DNA of 64,000 nucleotides, from contig DIYO01000001.1 of the NCBI GenBank assembly GCA_002427755.1, positions 930,001-994,000 on the forward strand. The letters are read 5' to 3'. The notes beneath the pieces are model-generated. The model worked only from the letters and a program-made list of their open reading frames with translations. It was not told the DNA's origin and did not search any database. The translations under genes were made by a program, and so were the position numbers. The stretch is from Roseivirga sp. UBA6052. Its GTDB lineage: Bacteria > Bacteroidota > Bacteroidia > Cytophagales > Cyclobacteriaceae. Shown here one piece after another: positions 44,128-53,130 of the stretch (positions are counted from its first letter, which is position 1; each line of letters begins with the position of its first letter).

Positions 44128-46229
44128 TAGTTTAGAAGTTTTTCAAGCTTGTCTTTCACCTTATCTGCGGTTGGCAACATGGCCTTTTCAAGATCCACAT
44201 TCAAGGCAATGGCTGGCAAGTTAGCAGCACCTAACGTCATAACAGGAGCATCAAGTTGTTGAAAGCACTCTTGCGAAATTCTTCCTGCTAAAGACTCAGC
44301 AAAAGAATTCATCAAAGGCTCTTCAGTCAACACAAGCGCTTTGCCGTGTTTAACTACTGAAGCTTTTACGGCTTCCCAGTCAAGTGGATTAAGTGTTCTC
44401 AAATCAACAATCTCAACCTGACCTTCTAATTTCTTGCTTGCCGCTTTTGCCCAATAAACGCCCATACCGTAAGTAATTACCGTACAAGATTCTCCATTCT
44501 CCAACGCTTCTGAACTAGCTTCTTGATCAATTCTAGCTTTCCCAAGAGGCACAATGTATTCAGCATCTGGCTCAAATGTTTTTGCACTCTCAGTACCTGG
44601 TACCTTAGACCAATAGAGCCCCTTATGCTCAAGCATTACCACTGGGTTTGGATCATGATAGGCCGCTTTAATCAAGCCTTTCATATCCGCTGCGTTAGAA
44701 GGATATACCACTTTAATGCCCCTAATATTCAACAAGGTAGATTCAACACTTCCAGAATGGTAAGGACCTCCACCACCATAAGCCCCAATCGGCACTCTAA
44801 TGAGTGACTGAATTGGAAACTTTCCTTGAGAGAGATAACAACTTTTTGAGAGCTCTTCAACCAATTGGTTGATACCTGGCCATATATAATCAGCAAACTG
44901 AATCTCAACTATAGCCTTTGCTCCTACAGCGGACATACCAGCCGTTGAACCAACAATGTAAGCTTCTTGAATAGGAGTATTGAATACACGCCCATCGCCA
45001 TATTTTTGGGCCAATGTAGCAGCTTCTCTAAAAACGCCACCTAGGGTTCCTCCAACATCTTGACCATAGAAAAGTGCGTTCGGATTGTTTCTTAGAATAT
45101 CGTCAACTGCGTGAAGAGCCGCGTCTACCATCACTACTTTCTCTGCTCCTCTTGGCTTGCGTTCACCTTTTTCTTCAGTAATTGGAGTAGGTGCAAATTC
45201 ATGGTCTAGGACAGTTGATGGATCGGGATCAGGTGCATTAAGCGCTCTGGCATATTCAGATTGAACAAAAACGACAGTCTCGTCTTCAAGCTTGATTAGT
45301 TCTGATTCCTTATAACCTTGCGACTTTAATTCTTTCCTTAATTGAGGTATTGGGTCACTTTTTTGGTGATCCTCTAAGTCGAACTCTCCCCTATACCACT
45401 CTTTTCTTACACCTGAAGTATGGTGCCCGAGCAAAGGAGTCTTTGCGTGAACTAGAATTGGTCCTCGGTTCTTTCTCACATAATCAAAAGCCTTTTTCAT
45501 GCCAACAAAAGAATCGACAAAGTTAGAGCCATCCACTCTCATGCGTTTCATTCCCTTGAATCCTGCCGCAAACTCATAGGCATCCATAGCCCTCATTTCT
45601 GCACCAGTAGCAGATATGCCCCAATCATTATCTTGAATAAGATAAACCACCGGCAGCTGATGTAAGACCGCCATCTGAAATGCCTCTGAAACTTCACCTT
45701 CTGTAACTGAGCCGTCTCCCAGTGAACAAAGTACAACAGGTTTGTTATTGCTAGCCAATAGACCTTGACTTTCTAAATAGTGAATACCATGTGCCATACC
45801 CGTTGCTGGTATGGCCTGCATACCTGTTGCAGAGCTTTGATGCGGGATTGTAGGAAAACCCTCCCTTTTCAAAGATGGATGACCATAATAAGTTCTACCA
45901 CCAGAGAATGGATCATCCTTTTTTGCCATCAATTGCATCATCAATTCATTTGGCTCCATTCCTATGCCTAATAGAATAGACTCATCTCTATAGTAAGGTG
46001 CGGCAAAATCGTATGACTCTAATTGGAAAGCAGCAGCTAATTGAATCGCTTCGTGTCCTCGGGACGTACTGTGTACATATTTACTGCAAACCGCTCTGTT
46101 CTCATCATAAAGAACTGCCATGTTATAGGCGGTCTGCATCAAACGATACGCCTTTTCTAATGTCTTTTTCGGAATATTGTGTGTAGTCTTTTGGGCCTTA
46201 GGTGTTTTCTTCTCAGTCGTCAATTCCAT
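44124..46229 (-). CDS. Fused E1 alpha-beta 2-oxoacid dehydrogenase
   Basis: Thiamine-diphosphate enzyme that decarboxylates branched-chain 2-oxoacids (or pyruvate) and passes the acyl group to an E2 lipoyl protein. The 701 residues combine E1-alpha (about 1-340) and E1-beta (about 360-700), which are separate genes in many bacteria. The ThDP motif is 'GDGSVTEGEVSEAFQ' ending in 'IQDNDWGIS' (GDG...N). E1-beta marks include 'FYGQDVGGTLGGVFREAATL' and 'GAYGGGGPYHSGSVE'. Branched-chain specificity is likely from resemblance to the Bacteroidota 'dehydrogenase E1' fusions, not proven. No E2 or E3 gene is nearby. The 3' end overlaps convergent tamL by 4 bases. Confidence 0.92.
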   Translation of the reverse strand: MELTTEKKTPKAQKTTHNIPKKTLEKAYRLMQTAYNMAVLYDENRAVCSKYVHSTSRGHEAIQLAAAFQLESYDFAAPYYRDESILLGIGMEPNELMMQLMAKKDDPFSGGRTYYGHPSLKREGFPTIPHQSSATGMQAIPATGMAHGIHYLESQGLLASNNKPVVLCSLGDGSVTEGEVSEAFQMAVLHQLPVVYLIQDNDWGISATGAEMRAMDAYEFAAGFKGMKRMRVDGSNFVDSFVGMKKAFDYVRKNRGPILVHAKTPLLGHHTSGVRKEWYRGEFDLEDHQKSDPIPQLRKELKSQGYKESELIKLEDETVVFVQSEYARALNAPDPDPSTVLDHEFAPTPITEEKGERKPRGAEKVVMVDAALHAVDDILRNNPNALFYGQDVGGTLGGVFREAATLAQKYGDGRVFNTPIQEAYIVGSTAGMSAVGAKAIVEIQFADYIWPGINQLVEELSKSCYLSQGKFPIQSLIRVPIGAYGGGGPYHSGSVESTLLNIRGIKVVYPSNAADMKGLIKAAYHDPNPVVMLEHKGLYWSKVPGTESAKTFEPDAEYIVPLGKARIDQEASSEALENGESCTVITYGMGVYWAKAASKKLEGQVEIVDLRTLNPLDWEAVKASVVKHGKALVLTEEPLMNSFAESLAGRISQECFQQLDAPVMTLGAANLPAIALNVDLEKAMLPTADKVKDKLEKLLNY

Positions 46230-46251
46230 TCGAGCGTTCTCGTTTACGGTA

Positions 46252-46259
46252 CAAAAGTA
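46252..46259 (-). promoter_or_regulatory. Minus-7 promoter box for the E1 dehydrogenase gene
   Basis: CAAAAGTA on the plus strand reads TACTTTTG on the minus strand, fitting TAnnTTTG. It is 22 bases upstream of the ATG. No minus-33 box was identified. Confidence 0.45.
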
Positions 46260-46367
46260 GCTAATTATTCAATCGATTGCTTAAAAACCTAACGAACGGT
46301 AGGTAGTTTCTATGAACGCAGCTTCAATCACATTGTTCTAACCGATTGAATATTTTTATTCAAGAGG

Positions 46368-47303
46368 ATGCATTCAAAAATGAAAGCTTATTTTTGCCCC
46401 ATGGGTCAACTGGATAAACATCAGATTGCAAGTGTTTTTAAAAACATTCAGGATCATATCTGTAGCGAACTAGAAAAAGCTGACGGGCTCGGAAGATTTC
46501 AACAAGATACTTGGGAAAGGCCAGGTGGTGGCGGTGGAAGATCACGTGTAATTAGACACGGCAACATCATAGAAAAAGGTGGTGTAAATTTTTCGGAAGT
46601 ATATGGAAAAACACCTGACAAGATTCTTAAGTCTTTTGGACTAACAGAATCAGATTTCTTTGCTACTGGTGTAAGTATAGTACTCCACCCGGAAAACCCG
46701 TGGGTACCTATAATCCATATGAACATTCGCTATTTCGAAATGTCTAATGGCACCTATTGGTTTGGAGGAGGAATTGATCTTACCCCACATTATGTAGATA
46801 AGGTTGATGCAAAGTGGTTTCACAACAGACTAAAAGCGGTCTGTGATAAACACGATGAACATTACTATCTAGAATTTAAAGACTGGGCCGACAATTACTT
46901 TTACATCAAGCATAGAAAAGAAACCAGGGGGATTGGCGGAATTTTCTTCGATCATAAATCAGAAGATGAAACACATTCCAAGGAAGATATCTTCAATTTT
47001 GTGAAAGATGTTGGTCTTTCATTCGCTCCTATTTATGTGCATTTTATGAAAAAGAACTCTATCAAATCCTACGCTGATAGAGAAAAGGAATGGCAGTCTA
47101 TCAGAAGAGGGAGATATGTTGAATTTAACCTTGTACTCGACCGAGGTACAAAATTTGGATTGGAAACAGATGGACGAACTGAATCTATCTTGATGAGTCT
47201 TCCGCCAATAGCAGGATGGGAATATGACTATGAACCTCCATCAGGTTCTAAAGAGGCAAGGACACTTGAGTTGCTCAAAAAAGGAATTAATTGGGCAAGT
47301 TGA
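46368..47303 (+). CDS. hemF: Oxygen-dependent coproporphyrinogen III oxidase
   Basis: Heme-biosynthesis enzyme that oxidatively decarboxylates coproporphyrinogen III to protoporphyrinogen IX using oxygen. The 311 residues match HemF. Signatures include 'WERPGGGGGRSRVI' (about 49-62), 'GVNFSEVYG', 'VSIVLHPENPWVPIIHMNIR', 'YWFGGGIDLTPHY' and 'EFNLVLDRGTKFGL' near the C-terminus, covering the catalytic and substrate-binding residues of the family. It supports aerobic heme synthesis, which also feeds the heme oxygenase/phytochrome pair. The stop codon overlaps the start of the PAP2 gene. Confidence 0.96.
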   Translation: MHSKMKAYFCPMGQLDKHQIASVFKNIQDHICSELEKADGLGRFQQDTWERPGGGGGRSRVIRHGNIIEKGGVNFSEVYGKTPDKILKSFGLTESDFFATGVSIVLHPENPWVPIIHMNIRYFEMSNGTYWFGGGIDLTPHYVDKVDAKWFHNRLKAVCDKHDEHYYLEFKDWADNYFYIKHRKETRGIGGIFFDHKSEDETHSKEDIFNFVKDVGLSFAPIYVHFMKKNSIKSYADREKEWQSIRRGRYVEFNLVLDRGTKFGLETDGRTESILMSLPPIAGWEYDYEPPSGSKEARTLELLKKGINWAS

Positions 47304-47866
47304 TTGAAACGCTTGAGAGCTGGGATCACTCCCTTTTTAAATTTTTAAATGGATTCCATAATTCGTTTACAGATGAGGTAATGCTAGTTATTACTGAGAA
47401 GTACACTTGGATTCCTCTATATGCCTTTTTACTCTATGCCTTAATCCGTTTTGGCAAAGCAAAACCTTTATTCATTCTTCTAGGAATTATCCTTTTGATT
47501 ACCATTGCTGATCAAACCGCTTCAGGGCTACTCAAACCATGGGTAGAAAGACTTCGTCCATGCTACGAACCAAGCTTAGAAGGTATAGTAAATCTGGTAG
47601 GCGCATGTGGTGGAAGATTTGGTTTTGCTTCATCTCATGCTGCTAACACCATGGCCCTTGCCTGCTTTTGCTATCTGCAGCTTAATACCAGATTCAATTG
47701 GATTTGGCTTTTATTTGTATGGGCAGTATTGGTAGGCTATAGCAGAATATATTTGGGCGTGCATTATCCTGGAGATGTACTCACAGGAATGTTTATCGGA
47801 CTCGTTAGTGGAATCGGAATCCACAAACTTTTATCATCAACTCAATTACAAAGGTCAAATGGCTAA
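47300..47866 (+). CDS. PAP2-family membrane phosphatase
   Basis: A 188-residue integral membrane phosphatase of the PAP2 family, whose members dephosphorylate phosphatidate, undecaprenyl pyrophosphate or lipid A. Catalytic motifs are 'KPWVERLRP' (motif 1, K-x6-R-P), 'SSHAANTMALA' (motif 2, S-x-H) and 'GYSRIYLGVHYPGDVL' (motif 3, S-R-x5-H-x3-D). The start chosen is TTG at 47300, giving MIETLESWDHSLF as in relatives; it overlaps the hemF stop. TTG at 47291 would add three residues. The following gene starts within its last codons. Substrate not determined. Confidence 0.9.
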   Translation: MIETLESWDHSLFKFLNGFHNSFTDEVMLVITEKYTWIPLYAFLLYALIRFGKAKPLFILLGIILLITIADQTASGLLKPWVERLRPCYEPSLEGIVNLVGACGGRFGFASSHAANTMALACFCYLQLNTRFNWIWLLFVWAVLVGYSRIYLGVHYPGDVLTGMFIGLVSGIGIHKLLSSTQLQRSNG

Positions 47867-48110
47867 AAAAGACGCAATTGTATATAAATATTTCAAACGA
47901 GTTTTTGACGACTATCAGGTTTTAGTCGCTGTTAACCCTATAGATTATTCAGGTATTGAGCTCATAATACACCCAGGTGACAAAGTTGAAAAAACAGATA
48001 TGCAGTTTGATGAAGATATCTATGAAGACCTTGAGGTAGATGAATTTGTAGAGAGTAGCCCGCTGGAATTCCAGTTGTATATGAAAAAGGATTTCTTTGA
48101 AAGAAAGTAG
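47859..48110 (+). CDS. Small acidic hypothetical protein (83 aa)
   Basis: A cytoplasmic 83-residue protein starting MAKKDAIVYKYFKRVFDDYQ. It is rich in Asp and Glu in the second half ('DEDIYEDLEVDEFVESS'). No family is recognised, though similar short acidic proteins follow PAP2 genes in related bacteria as far as I recall. The start overlaps the PAP2 stop by 8 bases, which supports this ATG over the longer frame that begins at 47775 inside the PAP2 gene. Confidence 0.75.
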   Translation: MAKKDAIVYKYFKRVFDDYQVLVAVNPIDYSGIELIIHPGDKVEKTDMQFDEDIYEDLEVDEFVESSPLEFQLYMKKDFFERK

Positions 48111-48740
48111 TTAGACTAAGCCGTTTTCAAACGCAAAACGCACGAGACCCGCTGCATTTTTAACTTTCAATTTACTAATGATATTCTTTCGGTGAGTTTC
48201 TACAGTAAGCGTACTTATAAACAGCTTCTCTGCTATCTCATTTGTGGTAAGTTCATTGGCAATGAGCTTTACAATCTCAACTTCCCTTTTGGTCAATTTC
48301 ACTTTTTTGACAGCTTCCTGCGTCTTCTCCATACTGGTCAAGAGACTATCTGTAACTGCTTTACCGTAGTATTTTTCACCTTTATGCACGAGCTTAATGG
48401 CATTCAATAATTCAGCTTTGCCTGTGTTTTTAAGAATACATCCATTTACACCCAATTCTGATAATTGCTTAGTGAATTGAGCATTGTTGTGCATGGTTAA
48501 GATTAAGACTTTCGTGTGATCTCCATTTTTGCGTAGCTCTTTTACCACCTGTATACCATCCATCTCAGGCATGTTTATATCTAAAAGAATCAAATCGGGA
48601 GAGTCGATGGCAATCTTATCTAAAGCGTCTCTTCCGTTAGAAGCAGTCCCTACTACTTGAACGTCTTTTTCATCTGCTAGAATTGAGGCAATTCCATCAA
48701 TTACCATCTGATGATCGTCAACTAAAAAAATCCTAACCAT
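48111..48740 (-). CDS. NarL/FixJ-family response regulator
   Basis: A 209-residue DNA-binding response regulator. Receiver residues are DD8-9, phospho-acceptor Asp54 in 'LILLDINMPEMDG', Thr in 'LILTMHN' and Lys in 'ILKNTGK'. The LuxR helix-turn-helix is at about 140-205 ('KLTKREVEIVKLIANELTTN', 'IAEKLFISTLTVETHRKNII'). It overlaps the end of the TPR sensor kinase by 8 bases and is its evident partner. It resembles the regulator at 21472-22131 in layout, and both pairs use NarX/DesK-type kinases. Confidence 0.94.
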   Translation of the reverse strand: MVRIFLVDDHQMVIDGIASILADEKDVQVVGTASNGRDALDKIAIDSPDLILLDINMPEMDGIQVVKELRKNGDHTKVLILTMHNNAQFTKQLSELGVNGCILKNTGKAELLNAIKLVHKGEKYYGKAVTDSLLTSMEKTQEAVKKVKLTKREVEIVKLIANELTTNEIAEKLFISTLTVETHRKNIISKLKVKNAAGLVRFAFENGLV

Positions 48741-50586
48741 TGTTTATTGGAATGTCTATTGAAATTGTAGTACCAGCTCCTTTACCTGAATCAATATTCA
48801 GTATGCCCCCTAATTTGCCTACACGCGCTTTGAGATTTTCTAAGCCTATACCGGCTTCCTTTCTTAATCTTATGGGATCGAAACCTACCCCATCATCTTC
48901 TACCATTAGGTTTACCGTTTTGTCATATTCATTGAGTTGAATACTTATTTCTGATGCCTTGGCATGTTTAAGCGTATTACCGACTAGTTCTTGAACGATT
49001 CTATAAACTTGAAGCTCTTGCTCTCCATCTAATGAGCCATTCATATTATCCGTCATCAAATGCATTTCAATCTCACCTGTCTCATTAATTTTAGAACACA
49101 AATCTTCTAAAGCTGGAAGTAATCCAAACTTGACTAGAACTCCCGACATGAGATCATGTGAGATCATCCTTACTTCGTTAGCAGCTTGATCTAACAAGTC
49201 GGAAGCACTCAAGAACTTCTGTTTTACTTTTACAGAAGTATCAATTTTTTCTTCTAATGAGCTAAAATGTAGTTTGACCATAGAAAGCATTCCCCCTAAA
49301 CGATCGTGTAAATCAATAGCGACTCGTTTACGCTCTTTTTCCTGACCTTCTAAAACACCTTGCAATGAGGCAATCTCTTGTTGATTGATCAATTCATTTA
49401 TTTTCTGCTCCTGCTCTTGCACCTTTTGGGCAGCTTGTGCTTCCACTCTTTGTCGTTTTTGGTTAACGGCAAAGAGGCCTGATGCAATTAACAGTATGAT
49501 TGAAGACCCTGATATAAGAATAATATTGGTTCTCTTTTTTTGCTTTTCTGCAGCCAACTCGGCTTGCGCAGTGTCAAACTTTGCCTCTGCTTCATAAAGT
49601 CGTTGAATCGGATCATCTTTTGTGTACTTCTCGATAAGTGTGTATGCTTCAGAGCTTTCTTCGTAGGCTCGTTTGTAGTCTCCCTTGTATCCACTCACCT
49701 TTGCCAAATCACTCAATACATCATATTTTAAACTAAATAGTCCAAGTGTATCAGCATTGATTAAAGCTTGGGACGCGTAATATCTTGCACTGTCTAAGGC
49801 GTAGACATACTCTTTATCCTTATCTGATTCATACAACTTCAAAAAAATCTCCCCCATATTTTCAAGCCGTGAGGCCACAAACCTGTAGTACTCCGCTTTC
49901 ATGTATAGTTGTAGAGATATTTGACTATTCTTTATTGCAGATAAGTAATCTTTGTTAACCATCTCGTCTAAATAAGAATAGTTCGAGTAGACTACCCCTA
50001 AGGATCTGAGAAAGCGTTTTGGACTAAGCGTATACGCCCCCATGTAATAAGATGTGTCTTTTACAGCAATTATTTGCTCTCGCGCGAGACTCTCTGAAAT
50101 ATTCAAATAATATCTCGCTGAATCGCTTTTCATTTGCACATCTACGGTATCAACAGCAGCAATATCTGCGTAGTAGGTTGCTATATTTAAATTACCACTC
50201 AGTATAAAGGGAGGAAAATCAATCAAAACAGCCTCTTTTGTGGCTTTACGGGCATATTCAATAGACTTAGGAAAATCATCAATTTTTCCGTAGAGATAAG
50301 TCAAATCCAGGTAGATCCTTGACCTAATGAAACCCGGGTTTGTACTTAAATCTGCTTGGGAAAGAATATTAAAATACGAAGTGGAAGCTTCCTGATAGCT
50401 TTCATCCATCATGAGTCTGTAAGCACTATCGGCTCCAATTATAAGCAGAGAATCATATTCACTCTGGTAATTTCCCTTCTCCTTACTGTAATAACCTTGA
50501 AAGGCACTGAGGTTGTAAGCAGGAAAGAAAATGCAAAAGAAAAATATAGTAGCTAAAAAAAGTTTCGATCTAAAATCGCGCTTCAT
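48733..50586 (-). CDS. TPR sensor histidine kinase (NarX/DesK type)
   Basis: A 617-residue kinase. A signal peptide/anchor occupies about 1-28, TPR repeats fill the exported part (about 45-330, e.g. 'YLTYLYGKIDDFPKSIEYAR', 'YDVLSDLAKVSGYKGDYKRA'), one membrane helix is at about 350-368, then a coiled linker and the kinase. The phospho-His is in 'RVAIDLHDRLGGML', the N-box in 'ELVGNTLKHAKAS' and the D-box in 'VEDDGVGFD'. The exported TPR domain suggests it senses a peptide or protein outside the cytoplasm. A 51-codon Gly/Asp-rich ORF lies just upstream on the same strand. Confidence 0.93.
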   Translation of the reverse strand: MKRDFRSKLFLATIFFFCIFFPAYNLSAFQGYYSKEKGNYQSEYDSLLIIGADSAYRLMMDESYQEASTSYFNILSQADLSTNPGFIRSRIYLDLTYLYGKIDDFPKSIEYARKATKEAVLIDFPPFILSGNLNIATYYADIAAVDTVDVQMKSDSARYYLNISESLAREQIIAVKDTSYYMGAYTLSPKRFLRSLGVVYSNYSYLDEMVNKDYLSAIKNSQISLQLYMKAEYYRFVASRLENMGEIFLKLYESDKDKEYVYALDSARYYASQALINADTLGLFSLKYDVLSDLAKVSGYKGDYKRAYEESSEAYTLIEKYTKDDPIQRLYEAEAKFDTAQAELAAEKQKKRTNIILISGSSIILLIASGLFAVNQKRQRVEAQAAQKVQEQEQKINELINQQEIASLQGVLEGQEKERKRVAIDLHDRLGGMLSMVKLHFSSLEEKIDTSVKVKQKFLSASDLLDQAANEVRMISHDLMSGVLVKFGLLPALEDLCSKINETGEIEMHLMTDNMNGSLDGEQELQVYRIVQELVGNTLKHAKASEISIQLNEYDKTVNLMVEDDGVGFDPIRLRKEAGIGLENLKARVGKLGGILNIDSGKGAGTTISIDIPINNG

Positions 50587-50644
50587 CCAATTAAGATTTT
50601 AGTACCAAGGAGAATGCTCTCCTTAGTACTCTACATTTTATGAA

Positions 50645-50800
50645 TTAATACCGACTTCCCCCTGGGTCTCCTTCATTACCACCATCATCATCGTTCCCTC
50701 CTGGATCACCTTCATTACCGCCTTCCTCTACAGGTTTCGGATCAGGGTCAGTACTGTTAAACAAAATTTGTGAATTGAATTTAGCTGTTGTGATAAACAT
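50645..50800 (-). CDS. Small Gly/Asp/Asn/Pro-rich peptide (51 aa)
   Basis: An ORF of 51 residues starting MFITTAKFNSQILFNSTDPD. The C-terminal half is a near-perfect internal repeat: GGNEGDPGGN, then DDD, then GGNEGDPGGS. There is no clear signal peptide, though the N-terminal 16 residues are mildly hydrophobic. It lies 58 bases before the TPR kinase gene on the same strand and could share its transcript. The reading frame is compact and its acidic, glycine-rich repeats look non-random. It may be a secreted signal for the TPR kinase or a small unrelated protein. Confidence 0.5.
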   Translation of the reverse strand: MFITTAKFNSQILFNSTDPDPKPVEEGGNEGDPGGNDDDGGNEGDPGGSRY

Positions 50801-50963
50801 AATACAATTATTTAGTTGAATTTAGATTTAATTAATGTCGAGTATAAACTCATTTTATTGTGTGTATTATGCGTGGTTGTATACCCGAATATTGGGATAA
50901 ATACACCAAGATAAAATACCCAAAAACAGGTAGAAGTATAAATCACAAAAACAACAGCCTAAG

Positions 50964-50994
50964 TTTCTCTAATTTCAATTTTGTAGTATCTTTG
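50964..50994 (+). promoter_or_regulatory. Promoter of the small SRP RNA
   Basis: TTTC (50964-50967, one mismatch to TTTG), a 19-base spacer and TATCTTTG (50987-50994). The predicted start is at 51001, exactly the first base of the RNA's closing helix. Confidence 0.65.
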
Positions 50995-51000
50995 CCGCCC

Positions 51001-51098
51001 GGCAGAGGGATGCGACCAGCTCCTGCTGAACTCCCCCAGGCTGGGAACAGAGCAAGGGTAGGCGGTTGTAGCGGTGCGACATCCTGATGCCTTTTTTT
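51001..51098 (+). ncRNA. ffs: Signal recognition particle RNA, small bacterial form (4.5S-like)
   Basis: The region folds as a single long hairpin: the 5' arm GGC...GGATG pairs with the 3' arm CATCC...GCC. At its tip is the SRP domain IV core, with CCCCAGG, the helix CTG closing a GGAA tetraloop with CAG, and AGCAAGGGTAGG opposite. These correspond to the conserved CAGG...GGAA...AGCA residues that bind Ffh. A run of seven T at 51092-51098 forms the terminator. The overlapping 75-codon frame (50860-51087) has no protein-like features and is a shadow of this RNA. With Ffh, the RNA directs membrane proteins to the translocon. Confidence 0.85.
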
Positions 51099-51143
51099 AT
51101 TGGTTCCAAAATGGTATCATTACGCTAAGTAGAAATCAACCTC

Positions 51144-51935
51144 ATGTCAGTTTACTTAGCAGAATTCATAGGAACAGCAATCCTCTTGTATTTCGGTAAT
51201 AGCGTAAACGCTGCAACCACCCTAAATTTCTCATATGCCAAAGATTCCGGATGGATCATCACCACAGTAGGTTGGGGTCTTTCCGTAACTTTTGGAATCT
51301 ATGCTGTGGGACAAATTAGCGGTGCTCATATCAACCCGGCCGTAACCACATCAATGGCACTAGTTGGAGAATTAGAAGCCACCAAAGTCCCTGGCTATAT
51401 CATCGCACAAGTTTTAGGAGCGATCACAGGAGCAACCTTAACATGGCTGCAATATTTACCTCATTGGGGGAAGACGGAAGATCAAAGTGCTAAACTTGGT
51501 GTTTTCTGTACAAGTCCTGCTATACCACAAACCGGTGCGAACCTACTCAGTGAGATGATGGGTACCATGATCTTAATCTTTGGACTCTTAATGATTGGCG
51601 CTAACGATTTTGTAGATGGGTTAAATCCTTTAGCTGTTGGTGGACTGATTGCCGTTATCGGTATGGCGCAAGGAGGTTCTACAGGCTACGCGATAAACCC
51701 GGCTAGAGACTTTGGCCCTAGGTTAGCCCATTTCTTATTACCTATTAAAGGTAAAGGAAGTTCTAACTGGAGCTATAGCTGGATTCCTATCCTTGGACCC
51801 ATTATTGGAGGAGGCGCTGGCGCTGCGTTTTACTACCTCGCTTTTGAAGATAATTTCCCAATGCTCGGTTGGGTAGCTATAGGTCTATTTGCCGTAACTG
51901 TTGCCTATGCCATTTTAGAAGAAGCCAAAAAATAG
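51144..51935 (+). CDS. Aquaglyceroporin / glycerol facilitator
   Basis: A 263-residue MIP-family channel with six membrane helices and two half-helices. The NPA boxes are 'SGAHINPAVTT' (first) and 'GYAINPARDFGPRLA' (second). The Asp after the second NPA-Arg is the mark of glycerol-conducting GlpF-type channels rather than strict water channels. No glycerol kinase gene is adjacent. The dipeptide epimerase gene follows after 3 bases, so both probably lie on one transcript. The substrate is inferred from the NPARD signature. Confidence 0.92.
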   Translation: MSVYLAEFIGTAILLYFGNSVNAATTLNFSYAKDSGWIITTVGWGLSVTFGIYAVGQISGAHINPAVTTSMALVGELEATKVPGYIIAQVLGAITGATLTWLQYLPHWGKTEDQSAKLGVFCTSPAIPQTGANLLSEMMGTMILIFGLLMIGANDFVDGLNPLAVGGLIAVIGMAQGGSTGYAINPARDFGPRLAHFLLPIKGKGSSNWSYSWIPILGPIIGGGAGAAFYYLAFEDNFPMLGWVAIGLFAVTVAYAILEEAKK

Positions 51936-51938
51936 AAC

Positions 51939-53045
51939 ATGCATATTAAAGTCATTTCGATATACCTCGGAATCATTCCTCTTAACACCACATTTACAAC
52001 TTCTCTTGGTAGTAGAGACACCACAAGAAACATCTTTGTAAAGGTTGAAGCCGACAACGGCTTGGTTGGATGGGGAGAATGCTGCCCTTACCCGCCTATC
52101 AATGGAGAGACACCTGAAACCTGCATGATAGTAGGCAAACTGCTAGCAGAAAATCTTATAGGTGCTGACCCAACAGATCTTGAAAATGTAATGACCAACA
52201 TGGATACTACCATCTATGGAAACACAAGCATTAAATCGGCTTTAGATATTGCATGTCATGACCTCAAAGCGAAGTCTCTGAATGTACCCGTTTACAAAAT
52301 GCTTGGAGGTAGTATTGACAAGGAATTAATAACTGATTATACCATTAGCGTTGGTCCTGTTGAGCAAATGAGGGCAAAAGCCCTTGAAGCCAAAGAAGCT
52401 GGATATCAAGTACTGAAAATCAAGCTAGGCAAAACCGGGTCTGTTGATGTAGAAAGAATCAAAGCAATTAGAGAGGCCATTGGATTTGATATCGATTTAA
52501 GAGTAGATGCAAATCAAGGATGGAAAATAAAAGAAGCCATAACAACCTTGACGGAAATTGCACCCTATAATATCCAGTATTGCGAAGAACCTACTAATCG
52601 CAGAAATAGTTTCAAGCTGAAAAAGATAACCAACAATAGCCCCATTAAAATAATGGCCGATGAAAGCCTGCTCGATCATTATGATGCCCGTATGTTGATC
52701 AAGACTAATCAATGTGATTACTTTAATTTGAAGTTGGGTAAGTCGAGTGGCTTATTAAAAGCAAGCAAAATTTTAAGAGAAGCTGAAGAGGCTAATATCG
52801 ACTGTCAAATTGGAGGATTCCTCGAGAGCAAGTTGGTATTCACAGCAAACTGTCACTTAGCACATACTTCTCCACAGGTAAAGTACTTCGACTTTGACAG
52901 CCCACTCTTCATGAAATTCAATCCAATCATTGGAGGCATGCAGTATAAGGAGAATGGGTTAATTGAATTACCAGATGAACCCGGATTGGGCTTAAGTGTT
53001 GATCAAGATTTCTTGGCAAAGTGTGAAAGCATCAGAGTAGCTTAA
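51939..53045 (+). CDS. Dipeptide epimerase (enolase superfamily)
   Basis: A 368-residue member of the muconate-lactonising subgroup, most likely an L-Ala-D/L-Glu or related dipeptide epimerase that helps recycle peptidoglycan peptides. The catalytic pair is Lys in 'VLKIKLGKTG' (K-x-K) and Lys in 'YFNLKLGKSSG'. Metal ligands are Asp in 'RVDANQGW', Glu in 'YCEEPTN' and Asp in 'MADESL'. The C-terminal 'YFDFDSPLF' carries the D-x-D motif that anchors the dipeptide amino group in this family. The exact dipeptide specificity is not determined. It follows the glycerol facilitator gene closely. Confidence 0.9.
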   Translation: MHIKVISIYLGIIPLNTTFTTSLGSRDTTRNIFVKVEADNGLVGWGECCPYPPINGETPETCMIVGKLLAENLIGADPTDLENVMTNMDTTIYGNTSIKSALDIACHDLKAKSLNVPVYKMLGGSIDKELITDYTISVGPVEQMRAKALEAKEAGYQVLKIKLGKTGSVDVERIKAIREAIGFDIDLRVDANQGWKIKEAITTLTEIAPYNIQYCEEPTNRRNSFKLKKITNNSPIKIMADESLLDHYDARMLIKTNQCDYFNLKLGKSSGLLKASKILREAEEANIDCQIGGFLESKLVFTANCHLAHTSPQVKYFDFDSPLFMKFNPIIGGMQYKENGLIELPDEPGLGLSVDQDFLAKCESIRVA

Positions 53046-53069
53046 TACTTGATGCAGACAAACAAAAAA

Positions 53070-53113
53070 GACCGAAGAGTACCCCTCCCCGATCTTTACT
53101 TACATCTTCGGTC
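53070..53113. terminator. Hairpin between epimerase and ssb genes
   Basis: A perfect 9-bp inverted repeat (GACCGAAGA / TCTTCGGTC) separated by 26 bases, with an A-run on the left. It lies between convergent genes. The long loop lowers confidence. Confidence 0.45.
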
Positions 53114-53130
53114 ACCCGACTTATAGCCAT

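Noticed and set aside
47775..47858. N-terminal extension of the 83-residue acidic protein
   Set aside because: It lies wholly within the PAP2 coding region out of frame. The ATG at 47859 gives the usual short overlap.
50860..51087. 75-codon frame over the SRP RNA
   Set aside because: No protein-like features, and it covers a promoter and a well-folded SRP RNA.
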